DNA of 64,000 nucleotides from Bacteroidaceae bacterium (GCA_017517605.1 JAFWYQ010000113.1:1-64000); one strand, 5' to 3'; counted from the stretch's first letter, positions 36,389 to 45,213 are shown. The notes: generated from the sequence alone by a model not told the origin. Numbers and translations are program-made.

Positions 36389-37671
36389 ATGGAGACTAGT
36401 CGTATTAAAAGTGTTTCGATAAAGAAGCTATGGGGGGTAAAAAACATTTCAACAGAATTCAACGAATATGTTAATATTTTCATAGGAACCAATGGCTCTA
36501 GTAAAACCACATTTTTGAATTTAATTGAAGCAACATTACTCTGTGATATTAACACTCTTGCATCTATTGAATTTGAATCAATTGAAATAAGATTATGGTC
36601 TGACCCTGTTTATAGTATTAGACTAACTAAAACTTTCAATGCTGATATGCAAATCATCAAATATGCATTTAATGATATTGCATACGAAATACCTTGCAAT
36701 GATATGATGTCCCGTTCTTATAGAAGTTATTACTCAAAGTATAGAGAATCCTACCTATCTATCAAATCTGAATTGTCAAAATTAATCAATATATCTTGGC
36801 TTTCAATAAACAGAGATAATACACCTTCATATGAAATTGAACGTAGTAGAGAATATGTCGACAGAATAAAAAACACAGTTGATAGTAAGTTGCAAGATCT
36901 TCTAAAAAATTAATAGTATATCAATTACAATTGGAATCTGAAGCAAATAAGAGCGCAAACAAATTTAAAGAAAATTCCCTACTATTAATGCTTTACAATA
37001 AATCTTTTGATATCCTTGATATTGATTATTTTAAAGAAATCACAACGGAAGATATCAATTTAATGAAAATAGAATTGTACAAGGCTTTTAAAATGTTAGG
37101 AATAAAAGAAAAGAACGAACAAATCCAAACACATATAAAAAAGATTAATGACATTCTCCTAGATATAAAAGACTCATCTCGAGTAAGCATAGAAGACGTT
37201 CCCGTTCTTTCACTTATAAAAAGAACATTTTCAATTATAAACATATTCAAAATACACGAAGAACAAAAGGAATTGATATTCAAACCTATGTGTAAATTTT
37301 GGAAATGTTTGAAAGAGTTCATGCCAAACAAAGATTTTGTTTTAAATAAAGAAGATGATGGCAATGTTAACATCCTGTTAAAAGAGGGAGAATCTAAAGA
37401 CGTTTTTATTAATATCACATCTCTATCATCAGGAGAAAAACAATTATTTATATTGTTAACAGAAGCATTATTACAAAGAGGAATACCTCATTTATTCATC
37501 GCAGATGAACCTGAATTATCTCTTCACATAGAGTGGCAGCGAAAAATATTGAATGCATTATTAGATTTAAATCCTAATGCTCAGATAATTGTCGCTACGC
37601 ATTCTCCCGAAATCGCTGGAAATTTTGCAGAAAATATAGTCAACATGAAAAAGATTACATCATATGAATAG
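36389..37671 (+). pseudogene. ariA: PARIS ATPase AriA (AAA_15/ABC-type), frameshifted
   Basis: AriA is the sensor ATPase of PARIS (phage anti-restriction-induced system); it forms a scaffold that holds AriB until a phage anti-restriction protein triggers release. Here two frames together cover it: 36389-36913 with Walker A FIGTNGSSKTTFLN, and 36931-37671 with signature LSSGEKQLF, Walker B HLFIADEPELSLH and switch ATHSPEIAG. The second frame is open back through the A6 run at 36904-36909 (reading KKLIVYQLQLESEANK), so one base gained or lost there splits a protein of about 427 residues. It may be a real mutation, a slip-prone on/off switch, or a sequencing error. AT-rich. It overlaps ariB by 8 nt. 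Confidence 0.75.
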
Positions 37672-38536
37672 CATTGATGATAATAGATTATTGCATTCTA
37701 ATGAGGCTCTCAACATTACACATCAATTTTATGACAAAAAATTCATGTTATATGTAGAGGGTGAAGATGACATTGTTTTTTGGGATGAAAATTTTAGGAA
37801 GTATCTCCCTTCTGACTTTTATGAAATAGAGCCAGTTAATGGGAAAGAAAATTTAGATAGATATATAAAAGGGGTTATTGATGGTACATTAAGTAATATT
37901 GTAGTAGCATGTGATTCTGATTATAATAGTTTTAGAGAAAATTATGTTGAACATAAATTTGTAGTAAGAACATACGGACATTCTATTGAGAATACAATGT
38001 TTTGCCCTCTTTCTGTAGCTGCTTATATTAGAAGAGCATCAAAAACTTCCAATAATTATTTGCCTGAGGTTTTAGAATGGCTGGAAACCTTCTGTTCAAA
38101 AGCAAAAAAGTTAATTCCTTATGAAATTGAGAATGAAATCAATCCAACACATAGCGAGAAGCTTCCAAAAGTTTTTAATATGGGATTCCATTATTTTCAA
38201 GATAATCAGAATAAAAGTTGTCTTGATGAAAGAAAAATCAACAATTACATTCAGACTATAGCTAACCAATTTGACACATTTAGATTATCTGAAATTGAAC
38301 ATAGAATTGACAAACAAGAAAAAGAAATAAGATTTCTCATACAAGGTCATTTTGTAGCAAGTGCAATAATGGAGTATATCAGGAAGCGTGTAAAACAAAT
38401 AAAAGGTAGTACAAATATTCCCAATGATACTATATATGAATCTATCGTTGATTGTAAATATCCATGTAAACAATTATGCATAGATAAGCAATTTTTAAAA
38501 TCACAAATCGAAAATATCTTCAATCATTATGCATAA
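37664..38536 (+). CDS. ariB: PARIS effector AriB (DUF4435, TOPRIM-like nuclease)
   Basis: A 290-residue DUF4435 protein. FMLYVEGEDDIVFWDENF (about 27-44) and IVVACDSDYNSF (about 80-91) give the Glu and DxD of a TOPRIM metal site. In the studied E. coli PARIS, AriB is a toxin that cleaves host tRNA-Lys after activation; this homologue's target is not known. Start codon lies inside the 3' end of ariA, the usual coupled layout. AT-rich like the rest of 34.9-41 kb. Calling the pair PARIS rests on gene order and domain pairing. Confidence 0.82.
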   Translation: MNSIDDNRLLHSNEALNITHQFYDKKFMLYVEGEDDIVFWDENFRKYLPSDFYEIEPVNGKENLDRYIKGVIDGTLSNIVVACDSDYNSFRENYVEHKFVVRTYGHSIENTMFCPLSVAAYIRRASKTSNNYLPEVLEWLETFCSKAKKLIPYEIENEINPTHSEKLPKVFNMGFHYFQDNQNKSCLDERKINNYIQTIANQFDTFRLSEIEHRIDKQEKEIRFLIQGHFVASAIMEYIRKRVKQIKGSTNIPNDTIYESIVDCKYPCKQLCIDKQFLKSQIENIFNHYA

Positions 38537-38715
38537 AATTTTCCAATGTCATCATACTCCACAATAAGAATCCCGTCCATTCACAATTACAACGCAGATG
38601 TTCCAAGCATAAGCATTTTGTAATGCAAAAGTCTGCAGGGACAGGGTCGTATGTGCGTTTCAAACAAGCGTCTCCATCAACATTTAAACGTGGATGAACG
38701 GAGACTTTCGAGTTG

Positions 38716-38747
38716 CAAAGTTACATAATTTCAAATCTATCCCCAAA
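38716..38747 (-). promoter_or_regulatory. Strong promoter without a gene: possible antisense/small RNA
   Basis: Minus strand -33 TTTG (38744-38747), 20-nt spacer, -7 TAACTTTG (38716-38723). The predicted RNA runs leftwards through 38709-38540 toward the 3' end of ariB, begins with a GTCTCC...GGAGAC hairpin (about 38668-38705) and has no good reading frame. Confidence 0.45.
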
Positions 38748-38835
38748 TTTAATGACCAATTAGAGAGTGCAAGATTTCAACACTTTTCACACTCTAAAAT
38801 TCCGTATGAGGGTTAAAATCTAACATTTATGCTTT

Positions 38836-39666
38836 TTAGAAATCAAAACTTAATTGATTAACCAAAGGAGGATAGAATGTTCCAATGATAATAAAAGGAT
38901 TAGGACCTACATTGTGAAATTTCTTTGTTGTACCCAAAAAGAAATAGATGTCTTTCTTTTGACACATTTCATCAAAATATTTTTCTCTTACTTTTTTACA
39001 AGCGAGTTCTTCATCACCATGAGTTGATTTCAAACAATTCCAATATAACATACCAAGTTCCCAATCTTCAATCATAAGTTTACGTTCTTTCCCATCTTCA
39101 GAAATGAACTTATAAGAGAACTCATAAGGTAATTTTTTTGCTATACGAAAAATACGTTTAGTTTCTTCCACATCAAAAAGACTTTGCTGTGCTTGATTTG
39201 CATATACAGCCTCTAGTTTCTTTGAGTCCCATTCCCTATCACATGGTTCCCATACAAAATCAAGAACTTCTTTAGGTTTAAACACGGCCAATGATGTGCC
39301 TATGGATGAATCTTTTGCCTCAGCTATAAGTGAATCCATATTGTAATGGACATTCTTTAATACTATACTCTTCCTTTTTGCCCAATTATTTTCCGTACCA
39401 ATCTTATCTAAAACTTTGATTTCATTATCAATACTTGTAGGTCTATAGCTTTCCTTTCTGAAATCTTTTGTGTTTTTGGTAATATCAATTTCTACCCACT
39501 GCCACTTTTGGTATTTACTATCGACTTTCAATTTACGAAAAGGGATAGGATATATTCTAATCCAAGAACCATCTTCTCGAAATCCTGCAGTACAGACTAA
39601 TTCATCATATCTTTCAGATAAAGTAGGATACGTCTTCACTGATATTAGAACTTTAGTTAAGGCCAT
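38836..39666 (-). CDS. Unidentified partner protein of the DUF488 gene
   Basis: A 276-residue protein starting MALTKVLISVKTYPTLSERYDELVCTAGF, with GSWIRIYPIPFRKL and IIGTFYPPLVNQLSFDF at the end. I know this pattern only as a conserved companion of DUF488 proteins, possibly built of two OB-like barrels; no enzyme motif is visible. The open frame reaches 39762, but it overlaps the upstream gene, and family members start at M(A)LTKVLISVKTYP, so 39666 is used. It starts 5 nt after the DUF488 stop codon: a two-gene operon. Defence-island setting suggests a role against foreign DNA or stress, unproven. Confidence 0.65.
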   Translation of the reverse strand: MALTKVLISVKTYPTLSERYDELVCTAGFREDGSWIRIYPIPFRKLKVDSKYQKWQWVEIDITKNTKDFRKESYRPTSIDNEIKVLDKIGTENNWAKRKSIVLKNVHYNMDSLIAEAKDSSIGTSLAVFKPKEVLDFVWEPCDREWDSKKLEAVYANQAQQSLFDVEETKRIFRIAKKLPYEFSYKFISEDGKERKLMIEDWELGMLYWNCLKSTHGDEELACKKVREKYFDEMCQKKDIYFFLGTTKKFHNVGPNPFIIIGTFYPPLVNQLSFDF

Positions 39667-39670
39667 AGAA

Positions 39671-40582
39671 TTATAGATGTTTAAGTTCGTAATCAATATT
39701 CGGGAAAAGCATGAGATGCTTTGCAACTCTAGACCGATGGCATTGCTTGGGGTTTGCTTCAAAGCAAGTCAATGCAATTCTTTTATCCTGTTCAATAAGG
39801 CCACGAATATATAGTAAAGCATCCACATTTTCTTGTAATGTCGTCTTTTCATATAAATCAAAGAGAATATCATAATCTCTTTGTGACCTCAAATTTTGTC
39901 GTTGTTCTGAATTTATACCCAATTGAGGTATATGAACGTATTGTATTCCTATACCTTTACATGCTTTCTCCAATTGACTCTTTGAAAAACCATACTTTTG
40001 GCTATAAGCATTTTTTCTGACATCACATAATATGCGAATATCATTTATTATAAGTTTGTTAATATACGTTTCCAATGAAATGCCTTCATATCCTATTGTA
40101 CATAGAATTGGTGTTTCAAATTTTCGTTTTTGTTTTTCTATACGTGCAAGTTCATCTGAAGTTAATATATCTTTAGCTATAACACTTTTTGTTGCATAAT
40201 AGGGATAATGTATATAGGTATACCGAATCAACTCTTCCTGTGACAGATTCTTGTATTTTGTAACTACTCGTTGCAATGTATCCTGCTCAAAGATATCAAG
40301 CAGTGCCTTGTAGTTTTCTTTCTTATTAATACGAATAACAGAAACTGTCTTGTTGCTTTCTTGTTGTTCAACCATTGTCAAATACCCCAATTTAGAAAGA
40401 GTCATGAGGTCTTGATTTGCTTGAAAAGAGAAACATCCATAATAATATGGTATGAAATCATAAGACTTATCTTGTTGCTCTCTTGTATATAAAAACAAAT
40501 ATTTCTGGACTTGTATAGCAGTCAAATCCTCTTCTAAAGCTTCTATTAAAGCTAATAAAATCTTTCGTCTATTATAAATCAT
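39671..40582 (-). CDS. DUF488 protein with an N-terminal Panacea-like domain
   Basis: 303 aa. The C-terminal half (about 150-300) is DUF488: TIGYEGISLETYINKL, LCDVRKNAYSQKYGFSK, and IALTCFEANPKQCHRSRVAKH with the conserved C-x-E...CHR. The N-terminal part (1-110), with IQVQKYLFLYTRE...FIPYYYGCFSFQANQDLMTLSKLGYL, has the layout of Panacea/DUF4065 domains, known as antitoxin or toxin-neutralising modules. First of a two-gene operon with the protein at 38836. A -7 box lies only 4 nt upstream of the ATG, so the mRNA may be leaderless. Confidence 0.72.
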   Translation of the reverse strand: MIYNRRKILLALIEALEEDLTAIQVQKYLFLYTREQQDKSYDFIPYYYGCFSFQANQDLMTLSKLGYLTMVEQQESNKTVSVIRINKKENYKALLDIFEQDTLQRVVTKYKNLSQEELIRYTYIHYPYYATKSVIAKDILTSDELARIEKQKRKFETPILCTIGYEGISLETYINKLIINDIRILCDVRKNAYSQKYGFSKSQLEKACKGIGIQYVHIPQLGINSEQRQNLRSQRDYDILFDLYEKTTLQENVDALLYIRGLIEQDKRIALTCFEANPKQCHRSRVAKHLMLFPNIDYELKHL

Positions 40583-40586
40583 GCTG

Positions 40587-40594
40587 CAAATATA
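40587..40594 (-). promoter_or_regulatory. -7 box directly at the DUF488 start
   Basis: TATATTTG followed by CAGC then ATG at 40582. Predicted transcription start falls on or next to the start codon. No clear -33 element. Confidence 0.45.
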
Positions 40595-40743
40595 CGGATT
40601 CTTTTTGTAAATTCATTGTTTCTAAGGAACGAAAGGATGATAACTGCATTTTTTTTACAATTACTAAACTTACATGATCTAATTTAAATTAATGATGAAC
40701 AAAATAAATATAATAGATGTTATTATAAAAAAGACTAAGAATT

Positions 40744-40920
40744 ATGAAGAGAGCAGATTGGTTATTTGTGATATTGGTATTTTGTTCACCTATTTTAGTT
40801 AATACAATTTTAGGTTTAAAATTAGGAGTATCAAATCTTTCTCTCGTGCAAAAATTGTTAATTTCAAAACGTTGGTTTTCTACAGTTTATTTGTCACAGC
40901 TAACCCTATTGTATCCGTAA
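40744..40920 (+). CDS. Small one-helix membrane peptide (58 aa), uncertain
   Basis: MKRADWLFVILVFCSPILVNTILGLKLG is a single hydrophobic helix followed by a short basic tail. No homologue recognised, no promoter seen. It is in an AT-rich 490-bp gap, where open frames arise by chance. Confidence 0.3.
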   Translation: MKRADWLFVILVFCSPILVNTILGLKLGVSNLSLVQKLLISKRWFSTVYLSQLTLLYP

Positions 40921-41071
40921 ACCATAATTCTAAATGTTTATTATTCCATTGCAATGGCGAAGGATTCCATTTTGAAATTATAGTATTTATCCTACAATTG
41001 TGAGCAGATAATCTATTTTTCGGTAATTTGGCACAGATTTATTCGGTGGCTTTACTCTTTACATAATATCC

Positions 41072-41266
41072 TCATCTTTTTTGCAACTCTCTCTCTTTCT
41101 GCATAAGTGCATCAAACTCTAATGATTTACCATAAATGAAGAATCGCCTCATGTCGGCATAATCATCGTGCCATGCTTCTATTGAATATTCATTAGTCAT
41201 GTCACCTTTGAAATTTTGATGATTTTTCAAATACAAAAAGGATTCAAATAAATGATGAATTGCCAA
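41072..41266 (-). CDS. Short protein, possibly a remnant (42-64 aa)
   Basis: The conserved-looking core is MTNEYSIEAWHDDYADMRRF then FIYGKSLEFDALMQKERELQKR, starting at an internal ATG (41200). The 22 residues before it (from 41266) have a different character. It looks like one end of a larger domain whose name I cannot give. Last item of the AT-rich island. Confidence 0.35.
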   Translation of the reverse strand: MAIHHLFESFLYLKNHQNFKGDMTNEYSIEAWHDDYADMRRFFIYGKSLEFDALMQKERELQKR

Positions 41267-41394
41267 GTAATTTGTTCGTTTTACTCGAAAAACTTTTTTT
41301 TAGCAATGTGATATTTCGAATAATAATTAAATAAAAGAGGAATAAGTATGAGGAGAACTGACAAATATACTTTAAAGTCAATTACCCGTAAACT

Positions 41395-41443
41395 GTTAAC
41401 TCCGTTCGCCAACCAAACAAACACGGTTCGCGAACGGAGTTAA
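41395..41443. repeat. GTTAACTCCGTTCGC hairpin
   Basis: TTAACTCCGTTCGC (41396-41409) is perfectly inverted at 41430-41443. CCGTTCGC (41402) and CGGTTCGC (41424) are 22 bp apart. The same word forms a 22-bp array at 58582-58653. Confidence 0.85.
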
Positions 41444-41533
41444 TACTATTCTGCCGAATACTATGTAGTACAAAGAGGCAACGAATATGGTACAAAGCCA
41501 ATGCTGTATGGCATGGAAGTGCAGAAGAGATTC

Positions 41534-41872
41534 CTAAGCAAAGGGGACTTTCTTCAATGTATCCTCTCCATAGGTGAGCAGGTCGATGTCCATGCGGACG
41601 ATGCCTTGTGCCTTCTCCTCGGACTGCCGGCCGCATTGGCGCTCAATCTCTTTGAAACGATGGCGCACTTCGTCGCACGATAGGGAGGTACTGAATGTGG
41701 CCAATTGGTTCAAGAAGAGGGCGGGGTTAGGAAAGTCGACCGGTTCTGTCCATCGAGCCTCTTCCCAACGGATGTCGGGTAGGAGGGCGGTGAGCAGGGT
41801 ACGGGCTTTCGCTACATTCTTTTCGGCCTCGGTGTTGCTTCCTATGCAGAGGGTGCAATGAGTTTGTTTCAT
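41534..41872 (-). CDS. folK: 6-hydroxymethyl-dihydropterin pyrophosphokinase-like protein
   Basis: FolK transfers pyrophosphate from ATP to the pterin in folate synthesis. CTLCIGSNTEAEKNVAKAR matches the N-terminal family start and GIVRMDIDLLTYGED the HPPK signature near residues 90-103. At 112 aa it is shorter than E. coli FolK (about 160), and the central ATP-loop arginines are not obvious, so activity is uncertain. ATG at 41872 is used, since family proteins start close to the CIGSN block. It lies 46 nt downstream... in the same direction as the protease gene behind it; the spacer to that gene is a TTCACTCTTCATTC repeat. Confidence 0.7.
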   Translation of the reverse strand: MKQTHCTLCIGSNTEAEKNVAKARTLLTALLPDIRWEEARWTEPVDFPNPALFLNQLATFSTSLSCDEVRHRFKEIERQCGRQSEEKAQGIVRMDIDLLTYGEDTLKKVPFA

Positions 41873-41917
41873 AACTTCACTCTTCACTCTTCATTCTTCA
41901 TTCTTCATTCTTCACTA
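41873..41917. repeat. TTCACTCTTCATTC repeat, period 7
   Basis: ACTTCACTCTTCACTCTTCATTCTTCA... fills the spacer upstream of folK and downstream of the protease gene. Same word as 47231-47390 and the promoter cassettes. Confidence 0.7.
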
Positions 41918-43441
41918 TTATTCCTCCTGGCTGAGGTCAACCGCGAAGTTCACACGCTTGCCTGAGGGGGTGATGGCGGTGATGAAGAGTACCTGTTCGG
42001 GCGATTGTGAGGCAGACTTCAGCACCTCTTCCAAATCGCTGACCTTGCGGAGCGGTTGGTTGTTGGCTTTCAACAGGATGATACCCTTGCGGATGCCTGC
42101 ATCCTTCATCTTGCCATCGGTCACACCGGTTACCTGCAGGCCGTAGCCAATGTTCAGTTGGCGCTTCAGCTCATCGGGCAATTCCTTGAAGGCGGCACCG
42201 AGGATATCCATATCCACATTCTTCACCACCTTGGTATTGCCTTGGGCATTCTTCAACTCTACGGTTACGCTCTTCTCCTTCTTGTCGCGGATGTACTTCA
42301 CCTTCACCTTGTCGCCCGGGCGGTGCTTGGCAAGTTCTTCCTGCAATTCGGCCATGGTCTTGATGTTCTTTCCGTCGATGCCGGTGATGACGTCGTCGGC
42401 CTGCAAACCGGCGGCTGATGCGGAACTTCCTTCCACTACTTCAGAAATCCATACACCTTCGTTCACGCCAAGTTGTTCTGACTTTTCCTTGATTTCGTCA
42501 TCGAAATGCTCGTCCAAGCCACGTCCGGCAATACCCAATACGGCACGTTGTACGGCTCCGTACTCCTTTAGGTCGGTAATTACCTTGGTCATAATGCTGG
42601 TGGGGATGGCAAATCCGTAACCTGCGTATGCACCGGTGGGTGATGAGAGGACGGAGTTGATACCTACCAATTCGCCGTTGGCATTGACTAGTGCACCACC
42701 GCTATTTCCTTGGTTGATGGCGGCATCTGTCTGGATGAACGATTCGATACCGCTTTGGCCATACACATTCAGCTTACGTGCTTTGGCACTGACGATACCG
42801 GCGGTGACGGTAGAGGTCAAGTTGAAGGGATTGCCCACGGCAAGTACCCATTCACCAATCTTCAGGGCATCGGAGTCGCCTACGGGGATAGTGGGCAGTT
42901 CGTCCTTTGCTTCGATTTTAACAAGTGCTAAATCGGTATTGGGGTCGGCACCGATGATGCGTCCTACGAATTCGCGGCTATCGTTCAGCTTCACGTTGAT
43001 TTCGTCGGCTCCTTCAATCACGTGGTTGTTGGTGACAATGTATCCGTCGGTGGATATGATGACTCCCGAACCGAAACCTACGCGCGGTTGTGTCTGCACT
43101 TGTCTTTGTCTCTGTCGTCCACCTCCGTAGGGATTACCGAAGAAGTATTCGAAGAGGTCCATTGGCTCCTGCACGGTTTGTGTGCGTCCCAATTGGGTGG
43201 ATTTGATGTGTACCACGGCATTGACAGAGGCCGCGGCCGCTTTGGTGAGGTCCATGGCTCCGGCTGGCGGAGTTCCGAACAGGGTGGGGGTGACTTGTGT
43301 ACCTTGGATAAATTCCTGGGCGAATGATGTCGTCTCCTGTTGTGGTTCAGGACGGAGTGAATAGCTGGTCACTCCTGCCACGGCAGCACTCAACAGAGCT
43401 ACGGCGGCAAACTTACCTACGTTTTTAGTTGTCTGTTTCAT
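41918..43441 (-). CDS. degP: DegP/HtrA-type periplasmic serine protease
   Basis: It degrades or refolds misfolded envelope proteins. Residues about 1-28 are a signal/anchor sequence; the trypsin-like domain holds His140 (IVTNNHVIEGA), Asp170 (NTDLALVKI) and Ser247 (NQGNSGGAL). Two PDZ domains follow (about 310-400 and 420-500; ASAAGLQADDVITGIDGK and KDAGIRKGIILLKAN). 507 aa, the usual length. Upstream -7 box at 43495-43502. DegP and DegQ cannot be told apart here, so the symbol is a family label. Confidence 0.92.
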   Translation of the reverse strand: MKQTTKNVGKFAAVALLSAAVAGVTSYSLRPEPQQETTSFAQEFIQGTQVTPTLFGTPPAGAMDLTKAAAASVNAVVHIKSTQLGRTQTVQEPMDLFEYFFGNPYGGGRQRQRQVQTQPRVGFGSGVIISTDGYIVTNNHVIEGADEINVKLNDSREFVGRIIGADPNTDLALVKIEAKDELPTIPVGDSDALKIGEWVLAVGNPFNLTSTVTAGIVSAKARKLNVYGQSGIESFIQTDAAINQGNSGGALVNANGELVGINSVLSSPTGAYAGYGFAIPTSIMTKVITDLKEYGAVQRAVLGIAGRGLDEHFDDEIKEKSEQLGVNEGVWISEVVEGSSASAAGLQADDVITGIDGKNIKTMAELQEELAKHRPGDKVKVKYIRDKKEKSVTVELKNAQGNTKVVKNVDMDILGAAFKELPDELKRQLNIGYGLQVTGVTDGKMKDAGIRKGIILLKANNQPLRKVSDLEEVLKSASQSPEQVLFITAITPSGKRVNFAVDLSQEE

Positions 43442-43494
43442 AACTTCTTCTATTTAAATTGTTAATTTCGTCAATCATTTAACATTTACGTTTG

Positions 43495-43502
43495 CAAATG
43501 TA
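43495..43502 (-). promoter_or_regulatory. -7 box of the protease gene
   Basis: TACATTTG on the minus strand, about 55 nt before ATG at 43441. Confidence 0.5.
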
Positions 43503-43635
43503 TTAACAAAAAGCGTATGGTTATATGCTTTGACATACTTTTTTGTTCACTTTTAACAATGAAGCCGCCAGATTAACAGCCATTAAACGCTTGAGGGAGA
43601 CTTTTTACATTTGTTTACTAGTGGACAATCACCTC

Positions 43636-43956
43636 TTACAACATTTTCAGTCCTATGATGGAGGCAATCAGGGTGGTGATGAAGAACAGTCGCCAAAAGG
43701 TAGCCGGCTCGTGAAAGAAAAAGATGCCTACCAACACCGTGCCGACTGCCCCTATACCCGTCCACACGGGATAAGCCGTGCCGATAGGAAGCGTCTGTGT
43801 AGCCTTTGCCAGCAACCACATGCTCGCCACGGTAAAGGCCAGAAATCCACCCATCCACTCCCAATAGAGCAACCCTGTAGCAGCCTTTGCCTTTCCCAGA
43901 CAAAAAGTGAAGCCCACTTCACACAATCCTGCAATGACAAGAATAATCCAATTCAT
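43636..43956 (-). CDS. SMR-family small efflux protein (SugE/Gdx-like)
   Basis: A 106-residue four-helix membrane exporter starting MNWIILVIAGLCEVGFTFCLGKAK. The Glu in helix 1 (CEVGF) is the proton/substrate-binding residue of SMR proteins; WTGIGAVGTVLVGIFFFHEPAT is the conserved helix 3-4 region. SugE/Gdx members export guanidinium, QacE/EmrE members export toxic cations; the sequence is closer to SugE-type but not decisive. The longer open frame from 44028 starts inside the promoter (43998-44028), so 43956 is the start. Confidence 0.85.
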   Translation of the reverse strand: MNWIILVIAGLCEVGFTFCLGKAKAATGLLYWEWMGGFLAFTVASMWLLAKATQTLPIGTAYPVWTGIGAVGTVLVGIFFFHEPATFWRLFFITTLIASIIGLKML

Positions 43957-43997
43957 AATTTTAGTATTTCCTTCGATTATTGATTTTTCATTGTGTG

Positions 43998-44028
43998 CAA
44001 AAGTAGCCATTCTTTTTAATCTGCACAA
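43998..44028 (-). promoter_or_regulatory. Promoter of the SMR gene
   Basis: Minus strand -33 TTG (44026-44028), 20-nt spacer, -7 TACTTTTG (43998-44005). Confidence 0.65.
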
Positions 44029-44038
44029 GGTTTTCGTC

Positions 44039-44254
44039 CTAGATATACATATTAAATCCTAACGACACACGGTTTTCGCCACAATGCCGGCCGAAGCAGA
44101 TGGAGCCTTCGTGAGCCAACCAGCCGATGGCGGCATTCAAGTCACGATCGGCCAAGCCGGTGACACGTTTCAATTCCTGATAACTCCACTCGCGATTGTT
44201 GCCAAGGGTCTTGAGTACCAAATGAGCGCTACGGCAGATGCTGATTCTATCCAT
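44039..44254 (-). CDS. Winged-helix protein, DUF2582 type
   Basis: 71 residues: a single winged helix-turn-helix domain (SYQELKRVTGLADRDLNAAIGWLAHEGSI), as in DUF2582 proteins. It likely binds DNA; the target is unknown. It lies directly upstream of the SMR promoter on the same strand, but a regulatory link is only suggested by position. Confidence 0.75.
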   Translation of the reverse strand: MDRISICRSAHLVLKTLGNNREWSYQELKRVTGLADRDLNAAIGWLAHEGSICFGRHCGENRVSLGFNMYI

Positions 44255-44345
44255 GAGTTGAAAGTTTTTCTACTGAAGTTCGACAAATTTCTTTTGGGAT
44301 ATAACAATGAATTGCAGAAAAGGTTTTATCTTCGCGGCGGAATAA

Positions 44346-44440
44346 CGTGAGTGGTTAGCTACGAGTTACAAGCTACGAGCAATGAGTAGACAGTAAATCT
44401 TTGTTGCTCATCACATGTCGCTCGCAGCTGGTCACTAAAA
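44346..44440. repeat. AGCTACGAG / CGCAGCTGGTCACT imperfect hairpin
   Basis: TTAGCTACGAGTTACAAGCTACGAGC has CTACGAG 14 bp apart, and the later GCTCATCACATGTCGCTCGCAGCTGGTCACT is a degenerate inverse. It forms the leader of the DUF2148 gene. Confidence 0.55.
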
Positions 44441-44450
44441 ACTTAAAGAT

Positions 44451-44996
44451 ATGATACTGAACGAACGAGAAGAACGTCATGAACACCTCCTGTGGGTGGC
44501 GCGACAGATGATGACGGCAGCGCGTACGGCTCCGAAGGGTAAGGGTATTGATGTGATAGAGACCATTGCCGTGACGGGAGCCGACATCCAGTTGCTGAGC
44601 GAAACCATGCGTCAGATGTACGAGGAGAATGGATTCAAATTCTTCCTGCGCGATGCGGACAACATTCTGAGTGCAGAGGTGATAGTATTAATAGGTACGC
44701 GCGAGCAATCGCAAGGTTTGAATTGCGGACATTGCGGGTTCTGCCTTTGTGCCGACCGTTTGCCCGACGTGCCTTGTGCGCTGAATACGGTGGATGTGGG
44801 TATTGCCATCGGTTCGGCTTGTGCCATGGCGGCCGACCTCAGAGTGGACACGCGTGTGATGTTCTCAGCCGGGCAAGCAGCCCAACGCCTTGGTTGGCCC
44901 GAAGGATGCCACACGGTGATGGCTATCCCCGTGAGTGCTTCGTCGAAGAATCCTTTCTTTGACCGAAAGCCGAAGGAGGAGGAGGTGAAGAATTAA
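44451..44996 (+). CDS. DUF2148 ferredoxin-domain protein
   Basis: 181 aa. LNCGHCGFCLCAD (about 90-102) supplies four closely spaced Cys for an iron-sulfur cluster, the DUF2148 hallmark, and the N-terminal RTAPKGKGIDVIET and C-terminal RLGWPEGCHTVMAIPVSASSKNPFFDR blocks resemble nitroreductase-like segments found in the family. Role unknown, presumably redox. Soluble. A -7-like TATCTTCG occurs at about 44328. Confidence 0.85.
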   Translation: MILNEREERHEHLLWVARQMMTAARTAPKGKGIDVIETIAVTGADIQLLSETMRQMYEENGFKFFLRDADNILSAEVIVLIGTREQSQGLNCGHCGFCLCADRLPDVPCALNTVDVGIAIGSACAMAADLRVDTRVMFSAGQAAQRLGWPEGCHTVMAIPVSASSKNPFFDRKPKEEEVKN

Positions 44997-45016
44997 AAAT
45001 TAAAAGTTAAAAGTTA

Positions 45017-45095
45017 GCCGACTTGACCTCGCTTGTTGGCCGATTCATCTTCCTTTGTTGGCCGACTTACCTCTCTTGAATAGCCGACTCGCGCT
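45017..45095. repeat. 22-bp array with GCCGA core, four units
   Basis: GCCGA begins at 45017, 45039, 45061 and 45083, exactly 22 bp apart, in units of the form GTTGGCCGACTTACC + CTCTT with variable remainder. It lies in the 217-bp gap before aguA. Confidence 0.85.
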
Positions 45096-45213
45096 ACTGA
45101 CTTGTCCTGACTCAGGAAAGTGTAGGGAGATAAAGACCGAATGTTACACGCCGTAGGGGCGAACCAGTGTGTTCGCCCATTGTAGACAATCGATATATAA
45201 AAATTAAAAGTCA

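Noticed and set aside
40587..41071. A gene on the plus strand filling the gap after the DUF488 operon
   Set aside because: Only a 58-codon hydrophobic frame exists, without promoter or homologue; kept as a low-confidence feature only.
44281..44450. Guanidine riboswitch linked to the SugE-like gene
   Set aside because: The region is upstream of a different, divergent gene and shows only repeat words; the SMR leader (43957-43990) is too short for a riboswitch.
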